Source of the DNA: an uncultured Clostridia bacterium
GTDB taxonomy: Bacteria; Bacillota; Clostridia; UBA1381; UMGS1253
DNA length: 9,361 nucleotides
NCBI GenBank assembly: GCA_937892135.1
Contig: CALAUK010000118.1
Location: forward strand, 1-9,361
Direction of reading: 5' to 3'
Part shown: piece by piece, positions 1-6,210 of the stretch
Layout: the number at the start of each line of letters is the position of its first letter
Position numbering within the stretch: position 1 is the stretch's first letter
Made by a program: the position numbers and the translations under genes
Notes under the pieces: generated by a model
What the model saw: only the letters and a program-made list of their open reading frames with translations
Databases searched by the model: none
What the model was told of the DNA's origin: nothing

Positions 1-23
1 ATATGCACCCCAAAAGTTAGACA
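1..23 (+). repeat. Left terminal inverted repeat of the IS (outermost ~2 bases missing)
   Basis: The string TGCACCCCAAAAGTTAGACA (4-23) pairs with the right-end sequence TGAACCCAAAAGTTTAGACA read inward, with one substitution and two single-base gaps. The right end extends five bases further out (TGAAG), so the matching left tip should start about two bases before the window. Confidence 0.8.
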
Positions 24-45
24 CTTTTGGAGGTGCATATTTTTT
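1..45 (+). promoter_or_regulatory. Hairpin over the orfA ribosome binding site, followed by a T run
   Basis: Positions 1-17 pair with 23-40 in a 17-bp stem with one bulged A (31) and a five-base loop TAGAC (18-22). The right arm contains GGAGG (29-33), the only good Shine-Dalgarno for the orfA ATG at 46. T40-T45 follow the stem directly. An RNA that enters from outside the IS would therefore fold, hide the ribosome binding site and perhaps terminate. An RNA started inside the left arm would not. Protection of transposase from read-through transcription by terminal hairpins is known in several IS families; that it happens here is inference. Confidence 0.7.
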
Positions 46-429
46 ATGGGTAAAAAAGGAGAAATTCAGAGAAAATACTCGCCAGAGTTTAAAATATCTG
101 TTATAATGGATATGCGTGAGAACCACTTAGGGTATAATGAAACGATGCGTAAGTATTTTCCTGATTTAAACTGTCGCGGTTTTAAGTTTGTTCAACGGTG
201 GGAACGCATATTCTTAGAAGAAGGAGCCGAAGGTCTTATGAAAGAAAGACGTGGCAGAGCTTGCAAGGAAAGCGGAACACGAAAAGGTCGCCCACCCAAG
301 CTTGATAAAAAAGTTGAAGAAGATTTAATTGCAGAAAATCAACGCCTTAGAATGGAGATAGAATACTTAAAAAAACTCGATGCCTTAGTTCAGGAAAGAA
401 TGCAAAAGGAAGAGAAAAAGCGGCAATAG
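46..429 (+). CDS. IS3-family transposase OrfA (DNA-binding subunit)
   Basis: A 127-residue protein of the usual IS3 OrfA size. It binds the IS ends and supplies the N-terminal part of the OrfAB transposase fusion. Residues 10-65 form the basic helix-turn-helix region (KYSPEFKISVI near the start, FVQRWERIF at 48-56) typical of IS150-type OrfA. A basic GRPPK segment follows at 81-85. Residues 92-116 form a short leucine zipper with heptad positions L94, L101, L108 and V115, which serves in multimerisation. The ATG at 46 is preceded by GGAGG at 29-33, which lies inside a stable hairpin. The orf overlaps the -1 frame that encodes OrfB, and a slippery run just before its stop (G AAA AAG, 414-420) allows fusion. 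Confidence 0.93.
   Translation: MGKKGEIQRKYSPEFKISVIMDMRENHLGYNETMRKYFPDLNCRGFKFVQRWERIFLEEGAEGLMKERRGRACKESGTRKGRPPKLDKKVEEDLIAENQRLRMEIEYLKKLDALVQERMQKEEKKRQ
414..420 (+). other. Candidate -1 programmed frameshift site joining OrfA to OrfB
   Basis: In the orfA frame the sequence reads G AAA AAG, nine bases ahead of the orfA stop codon. Slipping back one base here gives …EKAAIVNELRQRYPL, which leads directly into the OrfB sequence and keeps the whole OrfA zipper, as in other IS3 OrfAB proteins. The orfB frame is open from about 351. A second possible slip run of seven A (369-375) lies upstream but would cut off the end of the zipper. The exact site is inferred. Confidence 0.6.
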
Positions 430-464
430 TCAATGAATTAAGGCAAAGGTATCCATTAAAAGAC

Positions 465-1265
465 TTGCTGCAATTGTCGGGATTAGCTCGTAGCACATTT
501 TATTACTATATACAACATCAAAACACAGATAAATACAAAAAAGAGAAAGACGAAATATATGATATATTTACTACTAACAAGGGTAGATACGGCTATCGTA
601 GGATTTTGTCTGTATTAAAGCAAAAAGGATATACAATTAATCATAAAACAGTATTGAAACTTATGAATGAACTTAATATTAAAGGCAAACAGCGTAAAAA
701 CGGAAAGTATCATTCATACAAAGGCGAAGTTGGTAAAGTAGCGGATAATCTGCTTAAAAGAGATTTCACAGCATCAAAGCCATTCGAAAAACTCACAACT
801 GATGTAACTGAATTTAAAGTATGTGAAGATAAAGTATATTTGTCTCCTGTTATGGATTTGTACAATCGAGAAATCATATCATACTCCATTTCATTAAGTC
901 CAAATCTATGGCAAATCAGAGAAATGCTTGATGGTTTATTCAAAAAGCTTCCGGTTGATGCAAGACCACTATTTCATTCTGACCAAGGTTGGCAATATCA
1001 ACATGCAGAATACCAAAGATTACTAGAAGAGCATAACATTATCCAAAGCATGTCCCGCAAGGGGAATTGCATGGATAATGGTGCTATGGAAAACTTTTTT
1101 GGCAGATTAAAGGTTGAAATGTTTTATGGTGAAAAATTTGAAAGCGTTAACGCTTTCATTGATGAATTAAAAAGATATATTGATTATTACAACAACGAAA
1201 GAATTTCTACGAAACTAAAAGGAATGAGTCCGGTGCAATACCGAACTCATTCACAAGCAAGTTAA
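465..1265 (+). CDS. IS3-family transposase OrfB (DDE integrase)
   Basis: The catalytic part of the transposase. Residues 26-80 match the HTH_21 region of IS3 OrfB (GRYGYRRI at 40-47). Residues 105-265 are the rve integrase core with the triad D113 (TTDVTEF), D173 (HSDQG) and E209 (MENFFGRLK). The last two are 35 residues apart, the D-35-E spacing of this family. It ends in the conserved KGMSPVQYR. The first in-frame start-like codon here is TTG at 465 with no convincing ribosome binding site. Upstream codons from 420 encode AAIVNELRQRYPLKD, which belongs to the conserved protein, so the real product is most likely the OrfAB fusion made by -1 frameshifting rather than free OrfB. Nothing indicates inactivation. 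Confidence 0.93.
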   Translation: MLQLSGLARSTFYYYIQHQNTDKYKKEKDEIYDIFTTNKGRYGYRRILSVLKQKGYTINHKTVLKLMNELNIKGKQRKNGKYHSYKGEVGKVADNLLKRDFTASKPFEKLTTDVTEFKVCEDKVYLSPVMDLYNREIISYSISLSPNLWQIREMLDGLFKKLPVDARPLFHSDQGWQYQHAEYQRLLEEHNIIQSMSRKGNCMDNGAMENFFGRLKVEMFYGEKFESVNAFIDELKRYIDYYNNERISTKLKGMSPVQYRTHSQAS

Positions 1266-1275
1266 TATTTAATTT

Positions 1276-1300
1276 TGTCTAAACTTTTGGGTTCACTTCA
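1276..1300 (-). repeat. Right terminal inverted repeat of the IS
   Basis: Read on the minus strand from 1300 this gives TGAAGTGAACCCAAAAGT followed by TTAGACA, the partner of the left end. It begins with TG, as usual for IS3-family termini. A shorter boundary at 1295 (…GGTTCA) is possible, but the TG-N3-TG-N-ACCC pattern favours 1300. Confidence 0.78.
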
Positions 1301-1336
1301 TTGTTGGGCTGCTGTTTTTTTGTTTTCTTATAAAAC

Positions 1337-1363
1337 TGACGGGTGCCCGAAGGACACCCGTCA
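1337..1363 (-). terminator. Intrinsic terminator of the solute-binding-protein gene
   Basis: A 12-bp stem with one mismatch (TGACGGGTGCCC against GGACACCCGTCA) and a three-base loop GAA lies about 35 bases past the minus-strand stop codon. On the minus strand it is followed by GTTTTATAAG, a modest T run. The plus-strand side is also T-rich (ATTATTTTATTC), so it may work in both directions and shield the gene from IS transcripts. Confidence 0.75.
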
Positions 1364-1397
1364 TTATTTTATTCTTTAACTATCTGATGTTTTAAGA

Positions 1398-3029
1398 TTA
1401 CTCAGCTTTATCAACGCCGCCGCCGCGAGAAACCAATCTGTCATAAGCTGTCTGCCTAATCTCGATCACCTTGCTTAAGCCACGCTTTTCAGCTTCTTCT
1501 AAATACTTGTTCCAAGCCTCATCTGTTAGCTCTGTATCACCAACATACCACTTAGAAATAGTTTCATCTATGAAAGTCTGAAGGCTTGTTCCGTACTGGG
1601 CAGATATCTCTTTTTCTTCTGTTGTGTGAGCAAGAGTGGGCATCTGAGGCAACACATTAACTGAATCCTGGTATAGCTTAAAGCCCTGAAGAGCTTCGGG
1701 AACCATACCTGCCATCTCAGCTTCCATGCTCATGGGAGCACCCTGCTCAAGCTGACCGTTCTTTCTTAGATACATGGGAACACCATTCTGGCTGTTTAGA
1801 ACTGTATCTGTAAACTCGGGCTTGCCTTCTGCATTGATTACATAATCAACACCTTCCATACCATACCAGTATGTTAGCTTACCCTGATCTGTGAACCACC
1901 AGTCCATATACTTGATTGTCTCAACCAAGTATCTGTTTGTAACTGTGATACCCCAACCCTGGCCTCTCATCAAAGAACGAGAATCAACTTCTTTAACAAC
2001 GCCGTTAATGTCAGCGGGAGGAACAATTGCAATCCACTCAAAATCCTGTGCCCATGCTTCATCTTTATGGTTTTCTTTTACTGACTTGTTGAAAGAACCT
2101 GTTGAAGAGAACCAGTCGTGAGTTGAACCGCCAAGGTTGTTACCTAGAAGAACTTCTCTCGCGTTCTGACGAGATGTGATTTCAGGGTCAATAAGACCTT
2201 CTTTTCTCCACTTGATAATGTTCTGCATAGCAACCTTCATAGAGGGCTCTGTCCAACCATGGTGAACCTTGTCGTCCTCGCCAATGTACCATCTGTCCAT
2301 TGCATCCCAAAGCTGATACAAGCTGGTCCAATCATCTGTTCTGTGGAAGTAAGGAATTTCGTCCTTCTTGCCATTTCCGTTGGGGTCCTGATTTCTGAAA
2401 GCTGTAAGAACCTCGTAGTACTCGTCAACTGTTGTGGGAACCTTAAGACCTAGCTTATCAAGCCAGTCTTTTCTGATATACCATCCCTGAGAAACTATTG
2501 CATCGTATGTAGAAGGAATGCTATATAGCTTTCCGTCCTCAGCCAAAGCCTGAGCCTTAATTTCAGGATTCTCTTCAAAGTACTTTTTGATGTTGGGAGC
2601 ATGTCTGTCAATTAGCTCGTCAAGAGGAACAAATACCGCATCGCCCGCACTATTCATTGTGCTGATGTTTGTTACAACGATATCAGCCATAGGATTCTTA
2701 GTATCACTAATCATTAGTGTATACTGCTGATTTGCATCCGAAATAGGAGCAACAAACTCGCTGGGCTTAACGTTTGTGTATTTGAATGCTTCCTGGAAAA
2801 CATTCATGTTCTCGTAATCATAATCCTGAAGTAGCAAAGAAGGCTCAAAAACCTCTTCTGTTATCTTGCCGTCTTTACCCTCTTTCATAACCATTTCAAC
2901 AGTAGCAAGGTCAGCACCTTCTTCATAGCTTAGGCCTTCTCCTCCACCATTGTTTCCGTCACAGCTTGCAAGCAATGTCAATGACATTACAAGGGCTAAT
3001 GTGACACATAAAATTTTCTTGAGTTTCAT
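1398..3029 (-). CDS. Lipoprotein extracellular solute-binding protein, LplA/LipO-like (ABC transporter)
   Basis: A 543-residue substrate-binding lipoprotein of the large family-1 type that delivers oligosaccharides or related solutes to an ABC permease on the outer face of the membrane. The start is the ATG at 3027-3029, because it has AAAGGAGGAG just upstream and begins a clean signal peptide (MKLKKILCVTLALV) with lipobox LLASC, lipidated Cys23. A GTG 17 codons upstream would bury that signal. Family hallmarks are DPNGNGKKDEIP at 215-226 (an acidic, calcium-site-like loop common in LplA/LipO-type proteins), WYGMEGVDY at 388-396 and the C-terminal AWNKYLEEAEKRGLSKVIEI (505-524). No permease or ATPase gene is adjacent, so it acts alone in this window. 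Codons favour AAG, CAG, AAC, TAC, TTC and GTT more than the neighbours do, suggesting high expression. The substrate is not determinable. Confidence 0.9.
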   Translation of the reverse strand: MKLKKILCVTLALVMSLTLLASCDGNNGGGEGLSYEEGADLATVEMVMKEGKDGKITEEVFEPSLLLQDYDYENMNVFQEAFKYTNVKPSEFVAPISDANQQYTLMISDTKNPMADIVVTNISTMNSAGDAVFVPLDELIDRHAPNIKKYFEENPEIKAQALAEDGKLYSIPSTYDAIVSQGWYIRKDWLDKLGLKVPTTVDEYYEVLTAFRNQDPNGNGKKDEIPYFHRTDDWTSLYQLWDAMDRWYIGEDDKVHHGWTEPSMKVAMQNIIKWRKEGLIDPEITSRQNAREVLLGNNLGGSTHDWFSSTGSFNKSVKENHKDEAWAQDFEWIAIVPPADINGVVKEVDSRSLMRGQGWGITVTNRYLVETIKYMDWWFTDQGKLTYWYGMEGVDYVINAEGKPEFTDTVLNSQNGVPMYLRKNGQLEQGAPMSMEAEMAGMVPEALQGFKLYQDSVNVLPQMPTLAHTTEEKEISAQYGTSLQTFIDETISKWYVGDTELTDEAWNKYLEEAEKRGLSKVIEIRQTAYDRLVSRGGGVDKAE

Positions 3030-3107
3030 TTTTTTATTCTCCTCCTTTAAAATATAATTATAATTACGCCGCAAACTCACCGCCGTAAAATAATTTTAAA
3101 ACCTTTC

Positions 3108-3124
3108 CGGGCAATTTTCGCCCG
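3108..3124 (-). promoter_or_regulatory. Small hairpin at the 5' end of the solute-binding-protein mRNA
   Basis: On the minus strand CGGGC and GCCCG enclose a seven-base loop (GAAAATT). It begins within a few bases of the predicted transcription start (~3126), so the mRNA would carry a GC-rich stem at its 5' end, which could stabilise it. It lacks an immediate T run and is unlikely to be a strong terminator. The role is inferred. Confidence 0.4.
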
Positions 3125-3132
3125 ATATGTAT

Positions 3133-3161
3133 ATTATAGCAAATAAATCCCCGTTTGTAAA
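3133..3161 (-). promoter_or_regulatory. Sigma-A promoter of the solute-binding-protein gene
   Basis: On the minus strand TTTACA (3156-3161), a 17-base spacer and a perfect TATAAT (3133-3138). The predicted start near 3126 gives a leader of about 97 bases before the ATG at 3029. It lies in the gap after the upstream lipoprotein gene, so this gene can be transcribed alone. Confidence 0.8.
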
Positions 3162-3179
3162 TAATTTTTTATGATTTTT

Positions 3180-3689
3180 TTACGAAAGTTTTATGTGTTT
3201 TCCGCTCTCTGAGTCGTATTTATAAGAAGCAGAGCCGTCAAGCGCAACATAAAAAACTCCCTCTGTTCCCTCTCCGGGCTTTTTCGCAGCTATTGCATAG
3301 CATTTTTTCCCTTCAATTTCTACTGTTTCAGGGTCAAAATACATCTGATATTCAACGTCGGCAGAAAGGCCAAGCTCTTCAGCAGAATGAAAATACAAAA
3401 CTGCCACAGCAGCCTCTTTTGTAATGTTTCCGTCTTCACCGCGGTCAAGGCTAACTTTTGCAACAATTTTATCGTCTTTTTTGGCAGCAACTGCGCCGTC
3501 TTCTTCTATTTCAATTTCTTCGGGTTCTTCTAAAACTTCTCCTATTTCGCCGCCGTCTTCAATTCCAATTTCAACCTTTGGCTCTTCCTGATTGACAGGA
3601 GGCTTCGTATCATCATTTTTAGTTTCTCCGCAACCTGCAAAAGAAATAACAAGGCAAATAGCACATAAAATAAGAATAATTTTTTTCAT
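3180..3689 (-). CDS. Small acidic lipoprotein of unknown function
   Basis: I do not recognise the family. The 169-residue product starts with a lipoprotein signal (MKKIILILCAICLVISFAGC, lipidated Cys20), so it should be anchored on the outer face of the membrane. Residues 21-65 are a Pro/Glu/Asp-rich, repeat-like linker (EEPKVEIGIE, GEVLEEPEEIEIEEDG). Residues 70-169 look like a compact domain with alternating strands, ending in GVFYVALDGSASYKYDSES and KHIKLS. The ATG at 3687-3689 has AAAGGCGGTG six to seven bases upstream, a good if not perfect Shine-Dalgarno. The gene starts only 28 bases after the AEC permease stop on the same strand and has no visible promoter of its own there, so co-transcription with the permease is likely. 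No terminator separates it from the next promoter. Confidence 0.82.
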   Translation of the reverse strand: MKKIILILCAICLVISFAGCGETKNDDTKPPVNQEEPKVEIGIEDGGEIGEVLEEPEEIEIEEDGAVAAKKDDKIVAKVSLDRGEDGNITKEAAVAVLYFHSAEELGLSADVEYQMYFDPETVEIEGKKCYAIAAKKPGEGTEGVFYVALDGSASYKYDSESGKHIKLS

Positions 3690-3717
3690 AAATTACACCG
3701 CCTTTAAAATTTATAAA

Positions 3718-4683
3718 TTACATCATTACGATAAATACAAGATACATTAAAGGAATTGTTATGACCGATAAAACCTGAGATATCATAGTCATTGACGCGC
3801 CTGTCTTAGTATCTCCGCCGTATGCCGCAGGATAAACGATTGTGTTCATCCCAAGAGGCGTTGCAAAGGTAACGAGCGCAAGGGTCATAATAATATCGTT
3901 TGCACCCAAAGCCTTTAAAACAAGCATCATAACCGCAGGGATACCAATAAGTCTTACAAATGCAACTATGTATACCTTGACATTTGTAAAAAGCTCTTTA
4001 AAATTATATCCACCTATTACAAAACCTGCAAGTATCATCGCAACAGGCCCCTGGCACTTTCCTGCATCGTCTAACGCTCCAACCACAAACTCAGGAACAT
4101 ACTTGGCCGCTCCCGTCAATCCCAAAACTACACCTATAGCCAATCCAACTATAGGAGGCGCCAAAAGACCTTTTTTCAAGTTAGCCAAAAGGCTTGCGCC
4201 CTGGTCTTTTGGTATTAATATGTAAAGTCCCCAGCTAGAACAAAACATCGCCACAAAGAATGTGAAAAGGGAATATTGAAAAAACATATCTTCGCCCCAA
4301 ACGCCGAGGATAATCATATTTCCAACAAAGCCGTAGTTTCCGAATGTAAGAGCATACTTATAGATATTTCTCTGATATAGATCCTCCGCTGTTTTTGCAT
4401 TTCTTACAAACACCATAGAGAGAAGATATGCCAGGGCAATAGCGCAAACAATAAACGCTAGTCCGTATAATATAAGAGGTGCATTATTGGAAAATGTTTC
4501 AACCGTACATTTTTTCATCTGTGTCGCCAACAAAAGCGCAGGACAAAAAATCCATGTCTCCATTTTTGCCATTACCGTTCCCGAGTTTTCGGGCAAGATA
4601 CTCTTTTTCCTTAATATAAACCCGACCATAATAAGAATAAACATCAACAGCATCTGCTTAACCGTAAGCAAAAAAATCTCCAT
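3718..4683 (-). CDS. AEC-family permease (auxin efflux carrier superfamily)
   Basis: A 321-residue, very hydrophobic membrane protein of the usual AEC length. The family exports or exchanges organic anions such as malate and other small acids; the substrate here is unknown. Visible family signs are the N-terminal helix followed by GFILRKKSILPENSG (21-35), FGNYGFVGN at 114-122 in the first conserved half, GLLAPPIVGLAIGVVLGL at 172-189, and the C-terminal PLGMNTIVYPAAYGGD (276-291) followed by the serine-rich SQVLSVITIPL (302-312). About ten membrane segments are expected, in two inverted halves. The ATG at 4683 has GGGGAGGA seven bases upstream. It is transcribed from its own promoter, divergent from the methyltransferase gene, and probably leads a two-gene unit with the small lipoprotein. 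Confidence 0.9.
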   Translation of the reverse strand: MEIFLLTVKQMLLMFILIMVGFILRKKSILPENSGTVMAKMETWIFCPALLLATQMKKCTVETFSNNAPLILYGLAFIVCAIALAYLLSMVFVRNAKTAEDLYQRNIYKYALTFGNYGFVGNMIILGVWGEDMFFQYSLFTFFVAMFCSSWGLYILIPKDQGASLLANLKKGLLAPPIVGLAIGVVLGLTGAAKYVPEFVVGALDDAGKCQGPVAMILAGFVIGGYNFKELFTNVKVYIVAFVRLIGIPAVMMLVLKALGANDIIMTLALVTFATPLGMNTIVYPAAYGGDTKTGASMTMISQVLSVITIPLMYLVFIVMM

Positions 4684-4720
4684 TAAAAAATCCTCCCCTA
4701 TTATTCACATCTGTCTTAAA

Positions 4721-4749
4721 AGTATAACACAAACCACACGAAAATGCAA
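4721..4749 (-). promoter_or_regulatory. Sigma-A promoter of the AEC permease unit
   Basis: On the minus strand TTGCAT (4744-4749), a 17-base spacer and TATACT (4721-4726). The predicted start near 4714 gives a leader of about 30 bases. The -35 box lies 21 bp from the -35 box of the divergent promoter. Confidence 0.75.
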
Positions 4750-4770
4750 CACATTTTCCCTGTAAATATA

Positions 4771-4799
4771 TTGTATTTTTATTATTTCTGTGCTATACT
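4771..4799 (+). promoter_or_regulatory. Extended -10 promoter of the uracil methyltransferase gene
   Basis: TTGTAT (4771-4776), a 17-base spacer and TATACT (4794-4799) preceded by TGC, which makes an extended -10. The predicted start (~4805-4807) falls at the edge of the AAAGGAG ribosome binding site (4805-4811), so the leader would be only about 14 bases. This placement also rules out a start codon upstream of 4820. Confidence 0.72.
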
Positions 4800-4819
4800 T
4801 ACCTAAAGGAGATTTTTTT

Positions 4820-6184
4820 ATGGAAAATGTTGTTGTTAAAAATAATATATACAAAACAAAGATTACATCTTTCGGCTCAAGCGGCGAGGGAATCTGCCGT
4901 ATAAACGGTTTTACTGTTTTTGTTTTTGGCGGTGTTTTAGAAGATGAATGCGAAGTAAAAATACTAAAAGTAAACAAAAGCTATGCCTTCGGAAAAATTG
5001 TAAACCTTATAAAGCCCTCCCCCTATCGCACGGAGCCCAAATGCGAAATAGCCGAAAAATGCGGCGGATGTCAGCTCATGCATATTGATTATGCTTTTCA
5101 GCTTCAGATGAAAAAGAAAATCGTTTCAGATGCGCTTGAAAGAATAGGCGGTTTTCCCTGTTTAGAGGTAAAAGATGTTTACGGAATGGAAAACCCGTAC
5201 AGATACAGAAATAAAATGCAGTTTCCCGTCTCTTCAGGAAAAGAAGAAGATGTTGTGTGTGGATTTTTTAAAGAAAGAACTCACGAAATAATCCCCATCG
5301 ATGATTGCATAACAGGGCCTGAGGTTTCAAAAAGAATTATCAGTGCGACAAAAAAATATATGCACTATGCGCAGATTTTGCCCTATAATGAAGAAACTCA
5401 TACCGGTATCGTGCGTCATATATTTGTAAGAACGGGAAAGTCTGGGGTTATGGTCACTTTGGTGTGCACAAAAATGCCGAAAGACACAGACCTTTTTGTA
5501 AAACTCATAAGAGAAGAATGCCCCGAGGTTTCTTCTGTTTTTGTAAATATAAATGATAAAAGGACAAACCTTATACTTGGCGACAAGTTTGTTTCGCTTT
5601 TTGGGTCTGCCACCATATCCGACACGTTAGACGGCTTGGTTTTTGAAATTTCAGCCAAAAGCTTTTATCAGATTAACCCGAAGCAGACAGAAGTTTTGTA
5701 TAACACAGCAGTAAGCTTTGCAGATCCCGATGAAAACGACACAGTATTTGATTTGTACTGCGGAACAGGCACAATTTCTCTTTTTATGGCTAGACGCGCA
5801 AAAAAGGTTATTGGAATAGAAATCGTTGAAGAGGCTATCGAAAATGCACGCGAGAACGCAAAAAATAATAATCTTACAAATCTTAATTTCTATGCAGGAG
5901 ATGCCGGAAAAACAATAGATTATTTATACGAAACGGGCGAAAAAGCGGATATCGTTGTTTTTGACCCGCCAAGAAAAGGCGCAGATGAGCTTACGCTTTC
6001 TACAATAATTAAAATGTCACCAAAGAAAATTGTGTATGTTTCATGCAATCCCGCAACGCTTGCAAGAGATTTAAAATACCTTGCCGAAAACGGTGGTTAT
6101 TATCCGAAAAAAGTCCAGCCCGTAGATATGTTTCCGCATACTTATCATGTCGAGACTGTTGCATTATTAGAAAAAACAAAATAA
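4820..6184 (+). CDS. rlmD: 23S rRNA (uracil-C5)-methyltransferase, RlmD/RlmCD type
   Basis: A 454-residue TrmA/RumA-family enzyme that uses S-adenosylmethionine to methylate C5 of a 23S rRNA uridine. Residues 2-60 are the TRAM RNA-binding domain. C75, C81, C84 (CEIAEKCGGC) and C163 form the set that binds a [4Fe-4S] cluster. The methyltransferase half carries SFYQIN (281-286), DLYCGTGT (311-318, SAM binding), FDPPRKG (381-387), SCNP with nucleophile C409, and HVET with the base E445. All key residues are present. The ATG at 4820 is chosen because AAAGGAG lies at 4805-4811; an earlier GTG at 4790 overlaps the promoter. The U1939 assignment (E. coli numbering) follows RlmD. In Gram-positive bacteria one enzyme, RlmCD, can serve both U747 and U1939, so the exact site is open. 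Confidence 0.93.
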   Translation: MENVVVKNNIYKTKITSFGSSGEGICRINGFTVFVFGGVLEDECEVKILKVNKSYAFGKIVNLIKPSPYRTEPKCEIAEKCGGCQLMHIDYAFQLQMKKKIVSDALERIGGFPCLEVKDVYGMENPYRYRNKMQFPVSSGKEEDVVCGFFKERTHEIIPIDDCITGPEVSKRIISATKKYMHYAQILPYNEETHTGIVRHIFVRTGKSGVMVTLVCTKMPKDTDLFVKLIREECPEVSSVFVNINDKRTNLILGDKFVSLFGSATISDTLDGLVFEISAKSFYQINPKQTEVLYNTAVSFADPDENDTVFDLYCGTGTISLFMARRAKKVIGIEIVEEAIENARENAKNNNLTNLNFYAGDAGKTIDYLYETGEKADIVVFDPPRKGADELTLSTIIKMSPKKIVYVSCNPATLARDLKYLAENGGYYPKKVQPVDMFPHTYHVETVALLEKTK

Positions 6185-6210
6185 AAAGCGCCCTGCAGGG
6201 CGCTTTTTAT
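6181..6210. terminator. Perfect 30-bp palindrome: shared bidirectional terminator
   Basis: The left half is ATAAAAAGCGCCCTG and the right half is its exact reverse complement, centred between 6195 and 6196. The GC core AGCGCCC is flanked by A5 on one side and T5 on the other, so each strand sees a stem followed by a T run. It fills the whole gap between two convergent genes and includes the methyltransferase stop codon (6182-6184) and the first base of the aspartase stop triplet (6210-6212). Confidence 0.92.

Larger units (their letters stand above)
1..1300 (+). mobile_element. IS3-family insertion sequence, IS150-like group, nearly complete
   Basis: About 1.3 kb with the standard IS3-family plan: a short orfA with helix-turn-helix and leucine zipper, an overlapping orfB integrase in the -1 frame, and imperfect terminal inverted repeats. 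The right end read inward (TGAAGTGAACCCAAAAGT, from 1300) matches the left end, which in the window begins ATATGCACCCCAAAAGT. Alignment of the two puts the true left tip about two bases before position 1. The TG-N3-TG-N-ACCC pattern of the right end resembles IS150-group termini. Both orfs are open and the catalytic triad is intact, so the copy looks potentially active. The target duplication cannot be judged because the left flank is missing. It sits just beyond the terminator of the minus-strand solute-binding-protein gene and breaks no visible gene. Confidence 0.93.

Noticed and set aside
710..943. Minus-strand open frame inside orfB
   Set aside because: It lies opposite the conserved integrase core, resembles no protein I know and has no start signals.
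3030..3080. N-terminal extension of the solute-binding protein from a GTG at 3080
   Set aside because: It would place 17 charged residues before a clear lipoprotein signal peptide and ignores the strong AAAGGAGGAG before the ATG at 3029.
3842..4225. Plus-strand open frame antisense to the AEC permease gene
   Set aside because: It is a shadow of a conserved membrane protein, with no ribosome binding site or promoter.
4790..4819. N-terminal extension of the methyltransferase from a GTG at 4790
   Set aside because: The codons overlap the -10 box and the ribosome binding site; the ATG at 4820 has ideal spacing to AAAGGAG.
4705..4977. Minus-strand open frame of 90 codons antisense to the start of the methyltransferase gene
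   Set aside because: It runs across two promoters and a real gene, has low-complexity Ser/Thr/Lys sequence and no ribosome binding site.
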